In this document: in pieces, positions 8,637-18,355 of the stretch
How positions within the stretch are numbered: position 1 is the first letter of the stretch
How the letters are laid out: every line of letters begins with the position of its first letter
NCBI RefSeq assembly: GCF_019797845.1
Contig: NZ_CP081864.1
Location: forward strand, 4,712,001-4,776,000
Origin: Symbiopectobacterium purcellii
Lineage (GTDB): Bacteria > Pseudomonadota > Gammaproteobacteria > Enterobacterales > Enterobacteriaceae
Length of the DNA: 64,000 nt
Direction: 5' to 3'
Notes under the pieces: generated by a model
Seen by the model: the letters and a program-made list of their open reading frames with translations, nothing else
Told to the model about the DNA's origin: nothing
Database searches by the model: none
Position numbers and translations under genes: made by a program

Positions 8637-9740
8637 CTACAGCAGGATGCGCAGCATACGGCGCAGCGGTTCTGCCGCGCCCCACAACAGTTGGTCACCA
8701 ACCGTAAAGGCGGAGAGATACTGCGGCCCCATGTTCAGTTTACGCAGACGCCCCACCGGCGTGGAAAGCGTGCCGGTTACTGCGGCAGGCGTCAATTCAC
8801 GCATGGAGATCTCGCGATCGTTTGGCACCACTTTCACCCAATCGTTATGGGTTGCCAGCAGTTGTTCGATTTCAGATACCGGAACATCTTTCTTCAGTTT
8901 CAGCGTGAACGCCTGGCTGTGGCAGCGTAACGCCCCGACGCGGACGCACAAACCATCCACCGGGATCACGGACTGGGTGCCGAGAATCTTGTTGGTTTCT
9001 GCCTGGCCTTTCCACTCTTCGCGGCTCTGGCCGTTATCCAGTTGTTTATCGATCCACGGGATCAAACTGCCCGCCAACGGCACACCGAAATTGTCGGTCG
9101 GCAGCGTGCCACTGCGCGTCAGCGCGGTGACTTTGCGCTCGATATCCAAAATAGCAGAGGCGGGGTCCTGCAACTCTTTCGCCACATCATTGTGCAGCAG
9201 ACCCATTTGTACCAACAATTCGCGCATATGACGCGCACCGCCGCCAGATGCCGCCTGATAGGTCGCCACAGAGGCCCATTCCACCAGATCGTGTGCAAAC
9301 AGGCCACCCAGCGACATCAGCATCAAGCTGACGGTACAGTTGCCGCCAACGAACGTTTTAATGCCGCTGTCCAAACCCTGTTTAATCACCGCATGGTTGA
9401 CCGGATCGAGGATGATGATGGCGTCATCACGCATACGCAGCGAGGAAGCCGCATCGATCCAATACCCCTGCCAGCCGCTTTCACGCAGCTTCGGGTAAAC
9501 CTCATTGGTGTAATCGCCGCCCTGGCAAGTGATGATAATATCCAGCGCGCGCAGTGCATCCAGATTGTAGGCATCCTGTAACGTGCCCTGCTGTCCACCC
9601 AGCACCGGAGCAGCTTGGCCGTGTTGTGACGTGGAAAAGAACACCGGACGAATCAGGTCAAAATCACGCTCTTCCTGCATACGCTGCATCAGAACGGAAC
9701 CCACCATACCGCGCCAGCCGATAAAACCAACATTTTTCAT
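8637..9740 (-). CDS. asd: Aspartate-semialdehyde dehydrogenase
   Basis: The enzyme catalyses NADPH-dependent reduction of aspartyl-4-phosphate to aspartate semialdehyde, the branch step to lysine/diaminopimelate, threonine and methionine; it is cytosolic. At 367 aa it has the same length as E. coli Asd, with the NADP-binding start [15 protein letters not shown] and catalytic Cys135 in GGNCTVS. The start is fixed by homology; the frame is open 24 codons further upstream. It is divergent from yhgN, as in E. coli, and convergent with the accessory nucleotidyltransferase gene, marking the edge of the conserved backbone. dapF in this window acts later in the same lysine/DAP pathway. Confidence 0.97.
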   Translation of the reverse strand: MKNVGFIGWRGMVGSVLMQRMQEERDFDLIRPVFFSTSQHGQAAPVLGGQQGTLQDAYNLDALRALDIIITCQGGDYTNEVYPKLRESGWQGYWIDAASSLRMRDDAIIILDPVNHAVIKQGLDSGIKTFVGGNCTVSLMLMSLGGLFAHDLVEWASVATYQAASGGGARHMRELLVQMGLLHNDVAKELQDPASAILDIERKVTALTRSGTLPTDNFGVPLAGSLIPWIDKQLDNGQSREEWKGQAETNKILGTQSVIPVDGLCVRVGALRCHSQAFTLKLKKDVPVSEIEQLLATHNDWVKVVPNDREISMRELTPAAVTGTLSTPVGRLRKLNMGPQYLSAFTVGDQLLWGAAEPLRRMLRILL

Positions 9741-9976
9741 GGTAACAATCCTGCCTTGGGATGACACAAAGAATTTGGACTGCCACACAGGCAGTACTGA
9801 CGGCCGACACACACTCTGTTACCCTGTTGTCGTCAAGTGAATGTCTTGCAGAACAATAGGTTTATCACACGCAAACGCGTGCAAACCGTGGCGGCAGGAC
9901 TATCATGACGGCAGAGCGAGGGGTAATAAAAATCGGTTTATCACCAAACTCAGCAAATATTACATAACGTGATGAC

Positions 9977-10171
9977 TATACCCTAAATAATTCGCGTTGC
10001 GGGACAAAACGTTTACGTTTTGAACAGCGCTTGCGCTGGCCCTTTCGGACGAGACTCATTCATGAGTCTCGTAACGCGGCAAAAGAAGGCGTCCCGATGC
10101 GCTTACTCAGGTAAGTGATTCGGGTGACTGACAGCAGCCAACGCACATGCAACGAGAAGTATGACGGATAT
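9977..10171 (+). repeat. MITE-like intergenic repeat, long form (copy 2)
   Basis: This is a long-form copy (about 195 bp) with left end TATACCCTAAATAATTCG and right end CAACGAGAAGTATGACGGATATA. The internal extra block contains its own palindrome (GAGACTCATTCATGAGTCTC). It occupies much of the 550-bp gap between asd and yhgN; the rest (9741-9976 and 10172-10290) should hold the two divergent promoters, and I assign no other element there. Confidence 0.85.
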
Positions 10172-10290
10172 ATCAACCTTACAAAATGTATCAGAAGCCG
10201 CAAGTGAATTTATTCGATGACACCGGCTTTTTCAGCAATGAGGCTAATGCGGTGCCATTATTTAAGGGATAACAGGAGTCCACCACCACC

Positions 10291-10884
10291 ATGAGCGAAA
10301 TGATCTCAGCAACCATTCTGTTGCTGTTAATTATGGATCCATTGGGCAATTTGCCCATCTTTATGTCGGTACTGAAACATCTGGATCCGAAACGCCGACG
10401 CGTGGTGCTGATTCGTGAGATGGTGATCGCCCTTGGGCTGATGCTGATTTTTCTGTTTGCGGGCGAACGTATTCTGGCGTTCCTCAATCTGCGTACCGAA
10501 ACCGTCTCGATTTCTGGTGGCATTGTGCTGTTTTTAATCGCTATCCGTATGATATTCCCATCGCAGGAAAGCAACAGCAGTGGGCTGCCCGCTGGGGAAG
10601 AACCCTTTCTAGTACCGATGGCGATCCCACTGGTCGCCGGACCGTCTATTCTGGCCGCGCTGATGCTGTTATCGCATCAATATCCGGATCAGTTGCCGCA
10701 TTTAACACTCGCACTCGGTATCGCCTGGGGGATTTCATTTATCATCTTGCTGATGTCGGATCTCTTTTTACGCTTGCTGGGTGAGAAAGGCGTTGCCGCG
10801 TTGGAGCGACTGATGGGACTGATTCTGGTCATGCTGTCGACCCAGATGTTCCTCGATGGCATCCGCACTTACCTGATGAAATAA
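10291..10884 (+). CDS. yhgN: MarC/YhgN-family inner-membrane protein
   Basis: This 197-aa protein has six predicted membrane helices of the MarC (UPF0056) family and matches E. coli YhgN over its full length (MDPLGNLPIFMSVLKH, then GLPAGEEPF and IPLVAGPSILA). The function is not established; despite the MarC name the family is not proven to act in drug resistance. It is adjacent to and divergent from asd, as in E. coli, which supports the annotation. A GGAG site lies upstream of the ATG. Confidence 0.93.
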   Translation: MSEMISATILLLLIMDPLGNLPIFMSVLKHLDPKRRRVVLIREMVIALGLMLIFLFAGERILAFLNLRTETVSISGGIVLFLIAIRMIFPSQESNSSGLPAGEEPFLVPMAIPLVAGPSILAALMLLSHQYPDQLPHLTLALGIAWGISFIILLMSDLFLRLLGEKGVAALERLMGLILVMLSTQMFLDGIRTYLMK

Positions 10885-10939
10885 GACGGTTACTAACCGG
10901 TTTTCGCCCAGTGTGGGCATGAAAGGGATAATCACCGCT

Positions 10940-11527
10940 ATGTTTTTGCTTACCAACGCTCGGCGCCTCCTCGCCGCTCTGCTGTTTTACAGCGGTACAA
11001 CGATAGCCGCCTGTCCGACTACGGCGGGTTCAAGCCCCACGGGGTTAAGTCTGGTGCCTCTGCAACCGGGTGTGAATAATCTGGCGCTGGCACACTCGAC
11101 CTCAGCGGATTTCGCGGTACTCGCCACCTTCGAAAACAACACCTCACACCCCAACCGAAGCTTGAGCTTTTACATCAAAACCCCGGACGGTTATTCATTA
11201 GTCCCCGTCCCCAACAGCGACGCCTTTATCTGGTTTGATTATCGCATTGCCGGATCGCGGCAGAAGATTTTCGATTTTCAACTGGTGCGCTATCCGCAAG
11301 GGGTGCGTTTAATCACCGCGTAGAAGGTGGGAGAGGATTTAACCGATATACAACCGGTTAAACTGCAACGTTACGTGTTGCAGGAAAGCCTCGACGACCC
11401 CGGTGTGCCGCTCTATACCTGGCATGAAGAGAAAACCGTTGTCACTACGCAATCCTATGAAGATGTCGATAGCGTGTTGACCGACAGTACGGCGCTCTGC
11501 ACGTTGCTCCCCGCAGAGGCCCCCTGA
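10940..11527 (+). pseudogene. Secreted protein gene interrupted by an in-frame amber codon
   Basis: One continuous frame of 195 codons is interrupted only by TAG at 11321-11323 (codon 128); sequence after it (KVGEDLTDIQPVKLQ and onward) reads on in the same frame to TGA at 11527. The product would be a periplasmic or secreted protein with a signal peptide of about 24 residues (RR then a hydrophobic stretch, cleavage near TTIAA-CPTT). I cannot assign the family firmly. The small periplasmic proteins annotated as CarG-like carbapenem self-resistance proteins are one possibility, from general resemblance only. A start 21 bp upstream (10919) is also possible. It is probably inactive, or yields a 127-residue fragment. 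Confidence 0.6.
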
Positions 11528-11538
11528 GAAGCGCAAAA

Positions 11539-11565
11539 AACGGTGCGTCACGGGTACGCACCGTT
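11539..11565. terminator. Bidirectional terminator between the amber-interrupted gene and yhhW
   Basis: AACGGTGCGT-cacgggt-ACGCACCGTT is a perfect 10-bp stem. A run of A before it supplies the U tract for the minus-strand gene yhhW, and TTATT follows it on the plus strand. It sits exactly between two convergent genes. Confidence 0.85.
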
Positions 11566-11570
11566 ATTCG

Positions 11571-12266
11571 TTATACCGGCGGCAGATCGAACAGCAAGAT
11601 TTCACTCTGTTGCGTGGCGCGTATCGAGAGGGTTTCTTCGTCCCATACCGCCAGCGCATCGCTTTCGCCAGCTGCCTGACCGTTGATTTCCACCTCGCCC
11701 CGTACCACCTGAATCCACACGCGACGGCCCGCCGGCACCTGATATACCGACTGTTCTTGCGCTTCCAGCGCCCAACGCGACAGCGTCATGTCCTGATACA
11801 CCTTCAACGAACCGTCGCGCGCATCGGGTGATAACACCAGTTGACGGCCCTGCGGTGCGTCAAAGCGTCGTTGCTCATAACGCGGCGTGATACCCGCTTT
11901 TTCCGGAATGATCCAAATCTGATACAGATGCAACAGCGCATCCTGACTGGCATTGTATTCCGAATGGCGGATCCCGGTGCCTGCGCTCATGATCTGAAAT
12001 TCACCCGCCGGAATCTGCTCCTTGTTTCCCATGCTGTCCTGATGTTCCACCGTGCCGGACAGCACATACGTCAGGATTTCCATGTCTTTATGCGGGTGAG
12101 TACCAAACCCTTGCCCACCTTCAATGCGGTCCTCGTTGATCACGCGTAACGCTGAGAACCCCATAAAGTTGGGATCGTAATAGTCTGCAAAGGAGAAACT
12201 GTGCCAGCTATCCAGCCAACCGTGGTTTGCATGGCCACGCGCCTGCGCCTGTCGTAAATAAATCAT
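11571..12266 (-). CDS. yhhW: Pirin-family protein YhhW (quercetin 2,3-dioxygenase activity)
   Basis: This is a bicupin of the pirin family, 231 aa, very close to E. coli YhhW, which shows quercetinase activity in vitro. The metal-binding residues His57, His59, His101 and Glu103 are all present (GTHPHKDME and GIRHSEYN). The physiological substrate is uncertain. It lies about 115 bp downstream of the RyhB terminator on the same strand, the same neighbourhood as in E. coli (yhhW-yhhX-ryhB), but yhhX is missing here. Confidence 0.94.
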   Translation of the reverse strand: MIYLRQAQARGHANHGWLDSWHSFSFADYYDPNFMGFSALRVINEDRIEGGQGFGTHPHKDMEILTYVLSGTVEHQDSMGNKEQIPAGEFQIMSAGTGIRHSEYNASQDALLHLYQIWIIPEKAGITPRYEQRRFDAPQGRQLVLSPDARDGSLKVYQDMTLSRWALEAQEQSVYQVPAGRRVWIQVVRGEVEINGQAAGESDALAVWDEETLSIRATQQSEILLFDLPPV

Positions 12267-12381
12267 ATCGCCTCCACAAATGTTGTCGTTATGTTAAGTC
12301 TACCGGGAGGCGGCGAATAAGAAAGCGTAAAAAACTCATCGCTCAGTTCAAAAAATTTAAAAGAGGTGGTGAGGATGGGGC

Positions 12382-12500
12382 AAAAAAAAGCCAGCACCCG
12401 AGCTGGCTAAATAAACACTGGAAGCAATGTGAGCAATGTCGTGCCTTCACAGCGAGTCAGTCAGCGCATGAAAACACATGCGTGCGTCTCTCTGGAATGC
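12382..12500 (-). ncRNA. ryhB: Iron-responsive small RNA RyhB
   Basis: On the minus strand the RyhB core GACATTGCTCACATTGCTTC is present (12443-12419 region), followed by a short AU-rich linker and the terminator AGCCAGC-tcggg-TGCTGGCT with eight U. RyhB pairs through this core, with Hfq, to mRNAs for non-essential iron proteins and sodB, and represses them when iron is low. A promoter TTTACA-N18-TATTAT (12536-12531, 12512-12507) predicts a 5' end near 12500, giving about 119 nt compared with 90 nt in E. coli. The extra length is a different 5' arm with its own hairpin (12464-12483). A Fur box overlaps the promoter. Confidence 0.93.
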
Positions 12501-12502
12501 AT

Positions 12503-12521
12503 GACAATAATAATCATTATC
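12503..12521 (-). promoter_or_regulatory. Fur box of the ryhB promoter
   Basis: The 19-bp sequence GACAATAATAATCATTATC matches the Fur consensus GATAATGATAATCATTATC at 17 of 19 positions and covers the ryhB -10. Fe-Fur would block transcription when iron is sufficient. Confidence 0.92.
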
Positions 12522-12539
12522 ATTCGCGTCTGTAAAGGA

Positions 12540-13742
12540 TTATTTTTCCGTCGCCAGAGCGCGTGCTAATAACGTGATCGGGTGCTCACACGGTTTACTG
12601 GTCGACATCTCTACCTGCCATTTGCAGGTTTCACAGTCCGTGATCACCATGTCCACCCCACTCTCCTCTATCTGGCGGAACAGCGGCGCGCCAATTCCCT
12701 GCGAAGTGGTGTAGTTTTCCTTTTTAAATCCGTAGGTTCCGGCGATACCACAGCACTGGGATTCCAGCACCACCAGCTCCAATCCAGGAATGCGGCGCAG
12801 TAAATCCAGCGTGTAGGAAGTCCATCCCATTTTCTCCATATGGCACGGCGTGTGATAAGCCACACGCAACGGATTAAGCGGCAGCGTTTTACCTTGCTCT
12901 AACAGGCGATACAGCTCACGCGTCACCAGCGTAATGCTATCGCGCACCGCATGGTTATCGACCCCCAGCAAATGCGGGTATTCGTCACGTAGCGTCGCCG
13001 TGCAGCTTGATGACGTCGCCACCACCGTGAGATTTTTACCCTGAACCGCGCCTTCCAGATAGCCCACGTTTTGTTGCGCCTGCTTTCTCGCCTTGGCATG
13101 AAAACCGTTAGCAATCAGCGGCACGCCGCAGCACTTCTCTTTCTCCAACAGTTGCACACCAATCCCCATCGCATTGAATACACGGATCAGATCTTTGCCC
13201 AACTGTGGATGGTTGTAGTTAACGTAGCAGCCGTGGAAATAGGCGATTTGCTCGCTAAACTGTTTTTGCGCTTCGGCTTGTTGACGATACCAACGACGAA
13301 AAGTGCCGAACGAGTATTTTGGCAGCTGACGGCGGTGGTCAATTTTCAGTGCTTTATCCAACAACTGGCGCACCGGTTTCAGCCCGGTCGCCGCGTTCAC
13401 TAACGGCGCAAACGGCGTGGATACCGTTCCCATCAGGTCGGTATGACTAAGGATGGTGTCACGCAGCGAAGGGCGATGCGGACTATAACGTGCTTTGGCG
13501 CGCTGAATGATATCGCCAATTTTTACATCCGACGGACAGGCCACTTCGCAGCGTTTGCAGTTGGTGCAATATTTCAGCGCCTCGTCATACAGCGCCGGAT
13601 CTTTCAGACGCAGACGTTCACCGTCTGGCCCAGCCTGCTTCGGCCCCGGATAAAGCGGATTCACCCGGGAAACCGGGCAGTAAGTGGTACACACGGTACA
13701 CTTGATACAGTTATCAAAACTGGTGTCATTGAGCAGGCTCAT
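12540..13742 (-). CDS. glpC: Anaerobic glycerol-3-phosphate dehydrogenase subunit C
   Basis: This is the membrane-associated iron-sulfur subunit that links GlpAB to menaquinone during anaerobic glycerol 3-phosphate oxidation. It is 400 aa and has two ferredoxin-type [4Fe-4S] motifs, Cys12/15/18/22 and Cys59/62/65/69, followed by CCG domains (EKCCGVPL and SQCCGIAG) typical of the HdrD/GlpC family. The ATG overlaps the glpB stop by 4 bp, so it is the last gene of glpABC. The -35 of ryhB lies immediately after its stop codon. Confidence 0.96.
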   Translation of the reverse strand: MSLLNDTSFDNCIKCTVCTTYCPVSRVNPLYPGPKQAGPDGERLRLKDPALYDEALKYCTNCKRCEVACPSDVKIGDIIQRAKARYSPHRPSLRDTILSHTDLMGTVSTPFAPLVNAATGLKPVRQLLDKALKIDHRRQLPKYSFGTFRRWYRQQAEAQKQFSEQIAYFHGCYVNYNHPQLGKDLIRVFNAMGIGVQLLEKEKCCGVPLIANGFHAKARKQAQQNVGYLEGAVQGKNLTVVATSSSCTATLRDEYPHLLGVDNHAVRDSITLVTRELYRLLEQGKTLPLNPLRVAYHTPCHMEKMGWTSYTLDLLRRIPGLELVVLESQCCGIAGTYGFKKENYTTSQGIGAPLFRQIEESGVDMVITDCETCKWQVEMSTSKPCEHPITLLARALATEK

Positions 13743-15001
13743 GCGACCTCCCCTTGCAGCAACGTATCGGCAACCGACAACGCGCTCAATAAAGATACCC
13801 CCGCGCCACAGCCCTGCGCCAGAGGGTCAAACCCTGCCAATACCGCGCCAATCGCATAGACACCGGGCACCGTAACGCCCTTGATACGCGGACGCAGCTT
13901 CTCGTCGGTTTCCACACCGAACAGGCGATACGGCTGAGGTGCCAGCACCTGTTCCCGGCTCCAGTCGCTACGTAGAGCGGCATAGTGCACATCAAGACCA
14001 AATACCGGTTCTACAACGCGATCAAACTCTGCCACCAACCCATTGTTAAAGAAACTGCCGCTGGCAAGTACCACCTGCTGAGCCCGCAGCGGGATATCGA
14101 CGTGATTACGGGTATAAAGTGCCTTTTCTGTTTCCCCCAGAACGGCACGCTCGACTTTATCACCCGGCATCACCATGCCACCCAATTGGCGAAAACGGCG
14201 CACCATCGCCTGATGCAAGCGAACGCCCGGTAACGACGGCGGGAGCGTCGGCAACAGACTGACGGGTTTGCCCAAGGCGCTTTGCAGCATCGCCACAGCA
14301 TCCGGCGTGTCCAATCCCAGGCAAGCCGGTAAAATGACGGCATCGTGATCAGCGCTCAACCGCGTCAATTCCGCCAGCAATGCGCTGGCGTTTTCCGGCA
14401 GATCCAACACGCGGGCGATATTTATCGCGCGGAACTCGCTGGGGTTACCGCGCAGACGATCCAACGCGGGCAGGCGTAAATCGGCACTCTTTGCCGCAAT
14501 GCCCTGCGCTTGCAGCGCATCCGCTACGATAGAGGATTGGAAATCCAGAAAGCCTTCAATGCCCACAATCAGCGGGGCGCGCCACGCCAGCGGTTTACCC
14601 TGTTCCCGCGTAACAATTTCCGGTGGACTCAGCCAGCATGGGCGATATTTGCCGAGCGGCGTCAAGCGTAGGTGGTTATGCTGATGGCTGCCCGTCATGG
14701 TCGCGCCACAGCGCGCCAATAAAGCCTCTGCTTCTGGCACCCAACGGCGTACGGCGGCTTCCCCCATTAGCGAATAGGGATGCTCAGGAGCCTGACTTGC
14801 CAGCGCTGACAGCGCTTCAAGGGGCTGGTGAACCGGCTCACCATCCGGCAGAAAAGACAGCAGATCCAGCGATCCTGAAGAAAAATGCAGGGCGCTTTGC
14901 CCTGAACTGACAATGGCGCAGTGTTTTCCTTGCTCTGATAAACGAATACCGCAGGTGAGCCCGGCTAACCCGCCACCGATAATGACGACGTCATACCGCA
15001 T
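13739..15001 (-). CDS. glpB: Anaerobic glycerol-3-phosphate dehydrogenase subunit B
   Basis: This is the flavoprotein subunit partnering GlpA, 420 aa (E. coli 419). It has an N-terminal dinucleotide-binding motif (VVIIGGGLAGLTCG, residues 5-18) and a conserved C-terminal GCGAGVSL segment. The start MRYDVV is chosen by homology; it lies inside the last codons of glpA (11-bp overlap, as in E. coli), and the stop overlaps glpC. Confidence 0.95.
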   Translation of the reverse strand: MRYDVVIIGGGLAGLTCGIRLSEQGKHCAIVSSGQSALHFSSGSLDLLSFLPDGEPVHQPLEALSALASQAPEHPYSLMGEAAVRRWVPEAEALLARCGATMTGSHQHNHLRLTPLGKYRPCWLSPPEIVTREQGKPLAWRAPLIVGIEGFLDFQSSIVADALQAQGIAAKSADLRLPALDRLRGNPSEFRAINIARVLDLPENASALLAELTRLSADHDAVILPACLGLDTPDAVAMLQSALGKPVSLLPTLPPSLPGVRLHQAMVRRFRQLGGMVMPGDKVERAVLGETEKALYTRNHVDIPLRAQQVVLASGSFFNNGLVAEFDRVVEPVFGLDVHYAALRSDWSREQVLAPQPYRLFGVETDEKLRPRIKGVTVPGVYAIGAVLAGFDPLAQGCGAGVSLLSALSVADTLLQGEVA

Positions 15002-16646
15002 GTTGTTCCTCCTGCTGATCTTCAATACTCAGCCCACACAAGCCTTGATACACCCAACTGGTGAATTCGCTTTCACGCAGCGCGTTACCCCATGCGATGG
15101 GGCGAACGCCTTTCCAGCGCTCGTTTAAAAACTGGCTCAACTGTGCCAACGCTTGCGGCGGTGTCGATTGCCCCAGCTTGCACAGCAATCCGGCGGCACG
15201 GCACGCACAAAGCTCGCCCTGGCAGGTTCCCATTCCGACACGGGTACGCCGCCGCAGATCGATCAGGTTGTTGACCTTGAGTGCGTCCACGGCATAGCGC
15301 ACTTCACCCGCCGTCACCGCTTCGCATTCACACACCAGACTGCTATCGGCGTACTCACCAGACAACACGCGCGCAGCGCGGTCGCCATGGCGATAAATGG
15401 CGGAGCCGCGCAGCGGCGCAGAAAACGCGCGTGTGCCTGACATTGCGGTTGCGGGTTGCGCCGCCGATTCACTGGCTGAACCGGGCAGTGGCCGCTCTGC
15501 GGTGGTACAGCGCGCACTGTGCCCCAGCTTTTCACACACCTTGTCGGTGACCCACTCCGCAATCAGGCGATACGTCATTAATTTGCCGCCAGTGATGGTG
15601 ACAAACCCTTCCAGCCCATCACGGCTGGCGTGGTCAAGCAGCACAATGCCGCGGCTTACGCTGCGCCCACTCGGGTCATTGTCGCTGGCCACCAGCGGAC
15701 GCACGCCCGCATAGGCACGCAAAATGCGCGTTTGCGCCATCATCGGAGCCAGTTTCGCCCCTTCACGCATCAGGATCTCGACTTCTTGCGGCGTGACGGA
15801 CATGTTGTCTATCTGGTCATAGTCCACGCGGGTTGAGGTAGTGCCGATCAGCGAAATGGTGTCACCTGGCACCAAAATGTCGGCATCGGCAGGCTTACGG
15901 CAGCGGTTGATCACCATATTGTTGATACGGTGGCCGAGAATCAGCAATGCGCCTTTGGCAGGGAACATGCGCACGCGCAGATCCACATATTCGGCAATGC
16001 GCTGTCCCCAAATGCCGGCGGCGTTAATCACCACTTGTGCGTAGAGATCGAGAGTGCGTTGTTGTTTATGGTCGAAAACGCGCACGCCGGTGACACGATC
16101 GCCCTGCCGTATCAGTCCCAGCACTTCGTGATAGGTCAATACTTCCGCCCCGTGTTCACAGGCATCCACCATATTGGCAGTGGTGAGGCGAAAGGGATCA
16201 ACGGAGCCATCCGGCACGCGTACCGCTCCAATCAGCTGCGGGTTGGCAGCAGGCTCGAGGCGCAGCGCTTCCTGCGGATCAATCGCCTGCGCATTGATAC
16301 CCGCCTGATGGCAGGCCGCGATAAACTGGGATTGATAGGCCAGATCGTCTTCGGGCAATGTCAGGAACAGGCCGTCAGTAGGTTCCACACAGTGCCGGGC
16401 GATACGGCGTAAAATCTGGTTTTCTTCAATACATTCGCGTGCGGATTCACTGTCGGTTACCGCATAACGCGACCCGCTGTGCAGCAACCCGTGGTTACGC
16501 CCGGTCGCCCCTGTTGCGATGTCAAAGCGCTCCAGCAGCAGGCAACGCAGTCCCCTGAGTGCCAGGTCACGCAAGGTTCCCGCGCCAGTTGCGCCGCCGC
16601 CAATCACGATAACGTCGGTTTCGCGGTAGGCTGTGCTGTTTTCCAT
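14991..16646 (-). CDS. glpA: Anaerobic glycerol-3-phosphate dehydrogenase subunit A
   Basis: This is the catalytic FAD subunit that oxidises sn-glycerol 3-phosphate to dihydroxyacetone phosphate under anaerobic conditions. It is 551 aa. It has an FAD motif (VIVIGGGATGAG near residues 12-23), the FAD-dependent G3P dehydrogenase signature region, and a C-terminal BFD-like [2Fe-2S] domain with clustered cysteines (CECEAVTAGE and GTCQGELCACR). AAGGTG lies 8 bp before the ATG. It is the first gene of glpABC, divergent from glpT, as in E. coli. Regulation by GlpR and CRP is expected. Confidence 0.96.
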   Translation of the reverse strand: MENSTAYRETDVIVIGGGATGAGTLRDLALRGLRCLLLERFDIATGATGRNHGLLHSGSRYAVTDSESARECIEENQILRRIARHCVEPTDGLFLTLPEDDLAYQSQFIAACHQAGINAQAIDPQEALRLEPAANPQLIGAVRVPDGSVDPFRLTTANMVDACEHGAEVLTYHEVLGLIRQGDRVTGVRVFDHKQQRTLDLYAQVVINAAGIWGQRIAEYVDLRVRMFPAKGALLILGHRINNMVINRCRKPADADILVPGDTISLIGTTSTRVDYDQIDNMSVTPQEVEILMREGAKLAPMMAQTRILRAYAGVRPLVASDNDPSGRSVSRGIVLLDHASRDGLEGFVTITGGKLMTYRLIAEWVTDKVCEKLGHSARCTTAERPLPGSASESAAQPATAMSGTRAFSAPLRGSAIYRHGDRAARVLSGEYADSSLVCECEAVTAGEVRYAVDALKVNNLIDLRRRTRVGMGTCQGELCACRAAGLLCKLGQSTPPQALAQLSQFLNERWKGVRPIAWGNALRESEFTSWVYQGLCGLSIEDQQEEQHAV

Positions 16647-16811
16647 GATGGTGTCACCTTTCCGGATCTTCATTAAGGGTATTCAGACACAGAAAAGAAA
16701 AAAAATGATTGATAAAGAGCAAATTCGAGCAAAAAACGAAAATAACGAACCGAGTATGTAACCGTTTCGCGATAAAAGTCACACCAATATGAGGTCTATA
16801 GGGGAGCATTT

Positions 16812-16904
16812 TGTTAAGCAAAGCACAATAATTGCACGACCATCATAAAAATGTAACATTTTAGCGGTGGCTCACATTGAAACCCTGCGCCATTTCGGTA
16901 CCAT
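16812..16904 (+). promoter_or_regulatory. glpT/glpA divergent control region: CRP-like sites and glpT promoter
   Basis: In the 311-bp gap, TGTTA-N6-GCACA (16812-16827) matches the CRP consensus at 8 of 10 core positions. A likely glpT promoter is TTGAAA-N16-TACCAT (16877-16904), with a half CRP site (TCACA, 16872-16876) centred about 42 bp before the predicted start. Toward glpA, AACGAAAATA (16735-16744) matches a GlpR half-site. Assignments are by eye; joint CRP/GlpR control of this divergent pair is established in E. coli. Confidence 0.5.
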
Positions 16905-16957
16905 ACGCGCGATTTAGCACAAAATAATTATCGCTTTTAAGCGTATTGGAGAACGTT

Positions 16958-18307
16958 ATGCTGAGTATCTTTAAACCCGCCCAGCACCAGCCCAGAGTGA
17001 GCGACGATCGGGTCGACCCGCTATACCGTCGTCTGCGCTGGCAGATTTTTTTTGGGATCTTTTTCGGTTATGCCGCTTACTATCTGGTAAGAAAAAACTT
17101 CGCACTCGCCATGCCGTACCTGATTGAACAGGGGTTCTCTCGCGGCGACCTTGGCTTTGCGTTGTCAGGGATTTCTATCGCCTATGGTTTTTCCAAATTT
17201 ATCATGGGCTCCATCTCCGACCGTTCCAACCCGCGCGTATTCTTACCCGCTGGGTTGATTCTGGCCGCGGCAGTGATGCTGTTTATGGGCTTTGTGCCTT
17301 GGGCAACGTCAAGCATCGCCATCATGTTTGTGCTGCTGTTCCTGTGCGGCTGGTTCCAGGGCATGGGGTGGCCGCCGTGCGGACGTACCATGGTGCACTG
17401 GTGGTCGCAGAAAGAGCGCGGCGGTATTGTTTCTGTCTGGAACTGCGCCCACAACGTGGGGGGCGGCATCCCGCCGTTACTGTTCCTGCTGGGGATGGCC
17501 TGGTTCCATGACTGGAGAGCGGCACTCTACATGCCGGCATTCGGTGCGATCCTGATTGCGGTGTTTGCCTTCGTGATGATGCGCGATACCCCGCAATCCT
17601 GCGGCCTGCTGCCGATTGAAGAATACAAAAATGACTATCCTGCGGATTACACCGAAACCTCAGAAAAGGAGCTGACGGCAAAAGAGATCTTCATGCAGTA
17701 CGTGTTCCCGAACAAACTGCTATGGTATATCGCGATCGCTAACGTGTTCGTCTACCTGCTGCGTTACGGTATTCTCGACTGGTCACCGACCTACCTGAAA
17801 GAAGTGAAGCACTTCGCGTTGGACAAATCCTCTTGGGCTTACTTCCTGTACGAATATGCAGGGATCCCCGGCACGCTGATTTGCGGTTGGATGTCTGACA
17901 AGGTGTTCAAGGGCAACCGTGGTGCCACTGGGGTGTTCTTTATGACACTGGTCACCATCGCCACCGTGGTTTACTGGCTGAACCCTGCCGGCAACCCTGG
18001 CATCGATATGGCCTGTATGATCGTGATCGGCTTCCTGATTTACGGCCCAGTCATGCTGATCGGTCTGCATGCGTTGGAATTGGCACCGAAAAAAGCGGCG
18101 GGCACGGCAGCAGGCTTTACCGGCCTGTTCGGTTACCTCGGCGGGTCCGTTGCGGCCAGCGCCATTGTTGGCTACACCGTTGATTTCTTCGGCTGGGACG
18201 GCGGCTTTATGGTGATGATCGGCGGCAGCGTCATCGCAGTGCTGCTGCTGTTTATTGTCATGGTTAATGAGAAGAAACATAAGGCAGAAATGGAAAAACG
18301 CGCCTAA
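16958..18307 (+). CDS. glpT: Glycerol-3-phosphate:phosphate antiporter GlpT
   Basis: This is a major-facilitator antiporter importing sn-glycerol 3-phosphate in exchange for phosphate; it is also the usual entry route for fosfomycin. It is 449 aa with 12 predicted helices and is nearly identical to E. coli GlpT through the central loop ([19 protein letters not shown]). It supplies the substrate for the divergent glpABC enzyme. In E. coli glpQ follows; here a terminator and the convergent yigL follow instead, so the periplasmic phosphodiesterase is not encoded at this site. The start ATG follows TTGGAGA. Confidence 0.97.
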   Translation: MLSIFKPAQHQPRVSDDRVDPLYRRLRWQIFFGIFFGYAAYYLVRKNFALAMPYLIEQGFSRGDLGFALSGISIAYGFSKFIMGSISDRSNPRVFLPAGLILAAAVMLFMGFVPWATSSIAIMFVLLFLCGWFQGMGWPPCGRTMVHWWSQKERGGIVSVWNCAHNVGGGIPPLLFLLGMAWFHDWRAALYMPAFGAILIAVFAFVMMRDTPQSCGLLPIEEYKNDYPADYTETSEKELTAKEIFMQYVFPNKLLWYIAIANVFVYLLRYGILDWSPTYLKEVKHFALDKSSWAYFLYEYAGIPGTLICGWMSDKVFKGNRGATGVFFMTLVTIATVVYWLNPAGNPGIDMACMIVIGFLIYGPVMLIGLHALELAPKKAAGTAAGFTGLFGYLGGSVAASAIVGYTVDFFGWDGGFMVMIGGSVIAVLLLFIVMVNEKKHKAEMEKRA

Positions 18308-18326
18308 TCGCGAGATTCCTCTGTCT

Positions 18327-18348
18327 GCTGGCGGCCTTGGCCGCCAGC
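18327..18348. terminator. Palindromic hairpin between glpT and yigL
   Basis: GCTGGCGGCC-tt-GGCCGCCAGC is a perfect 10-bp inverted repeat between the convergent stops of glpT and yigL. There is no U tract, so it may be a weak terminator or simply a 3'-protecting hairpin. Confidence 0.55.
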
Positions 18349-18355
18349 AACACCG

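Noticed and set aside
12227..12535. Possible 102-aa protein across the yhhW-glpC gap
   Set aside because: The stretch is occupied by ryhB, its terminator and the Fur box on the other strand; codon use is unlike a gene.
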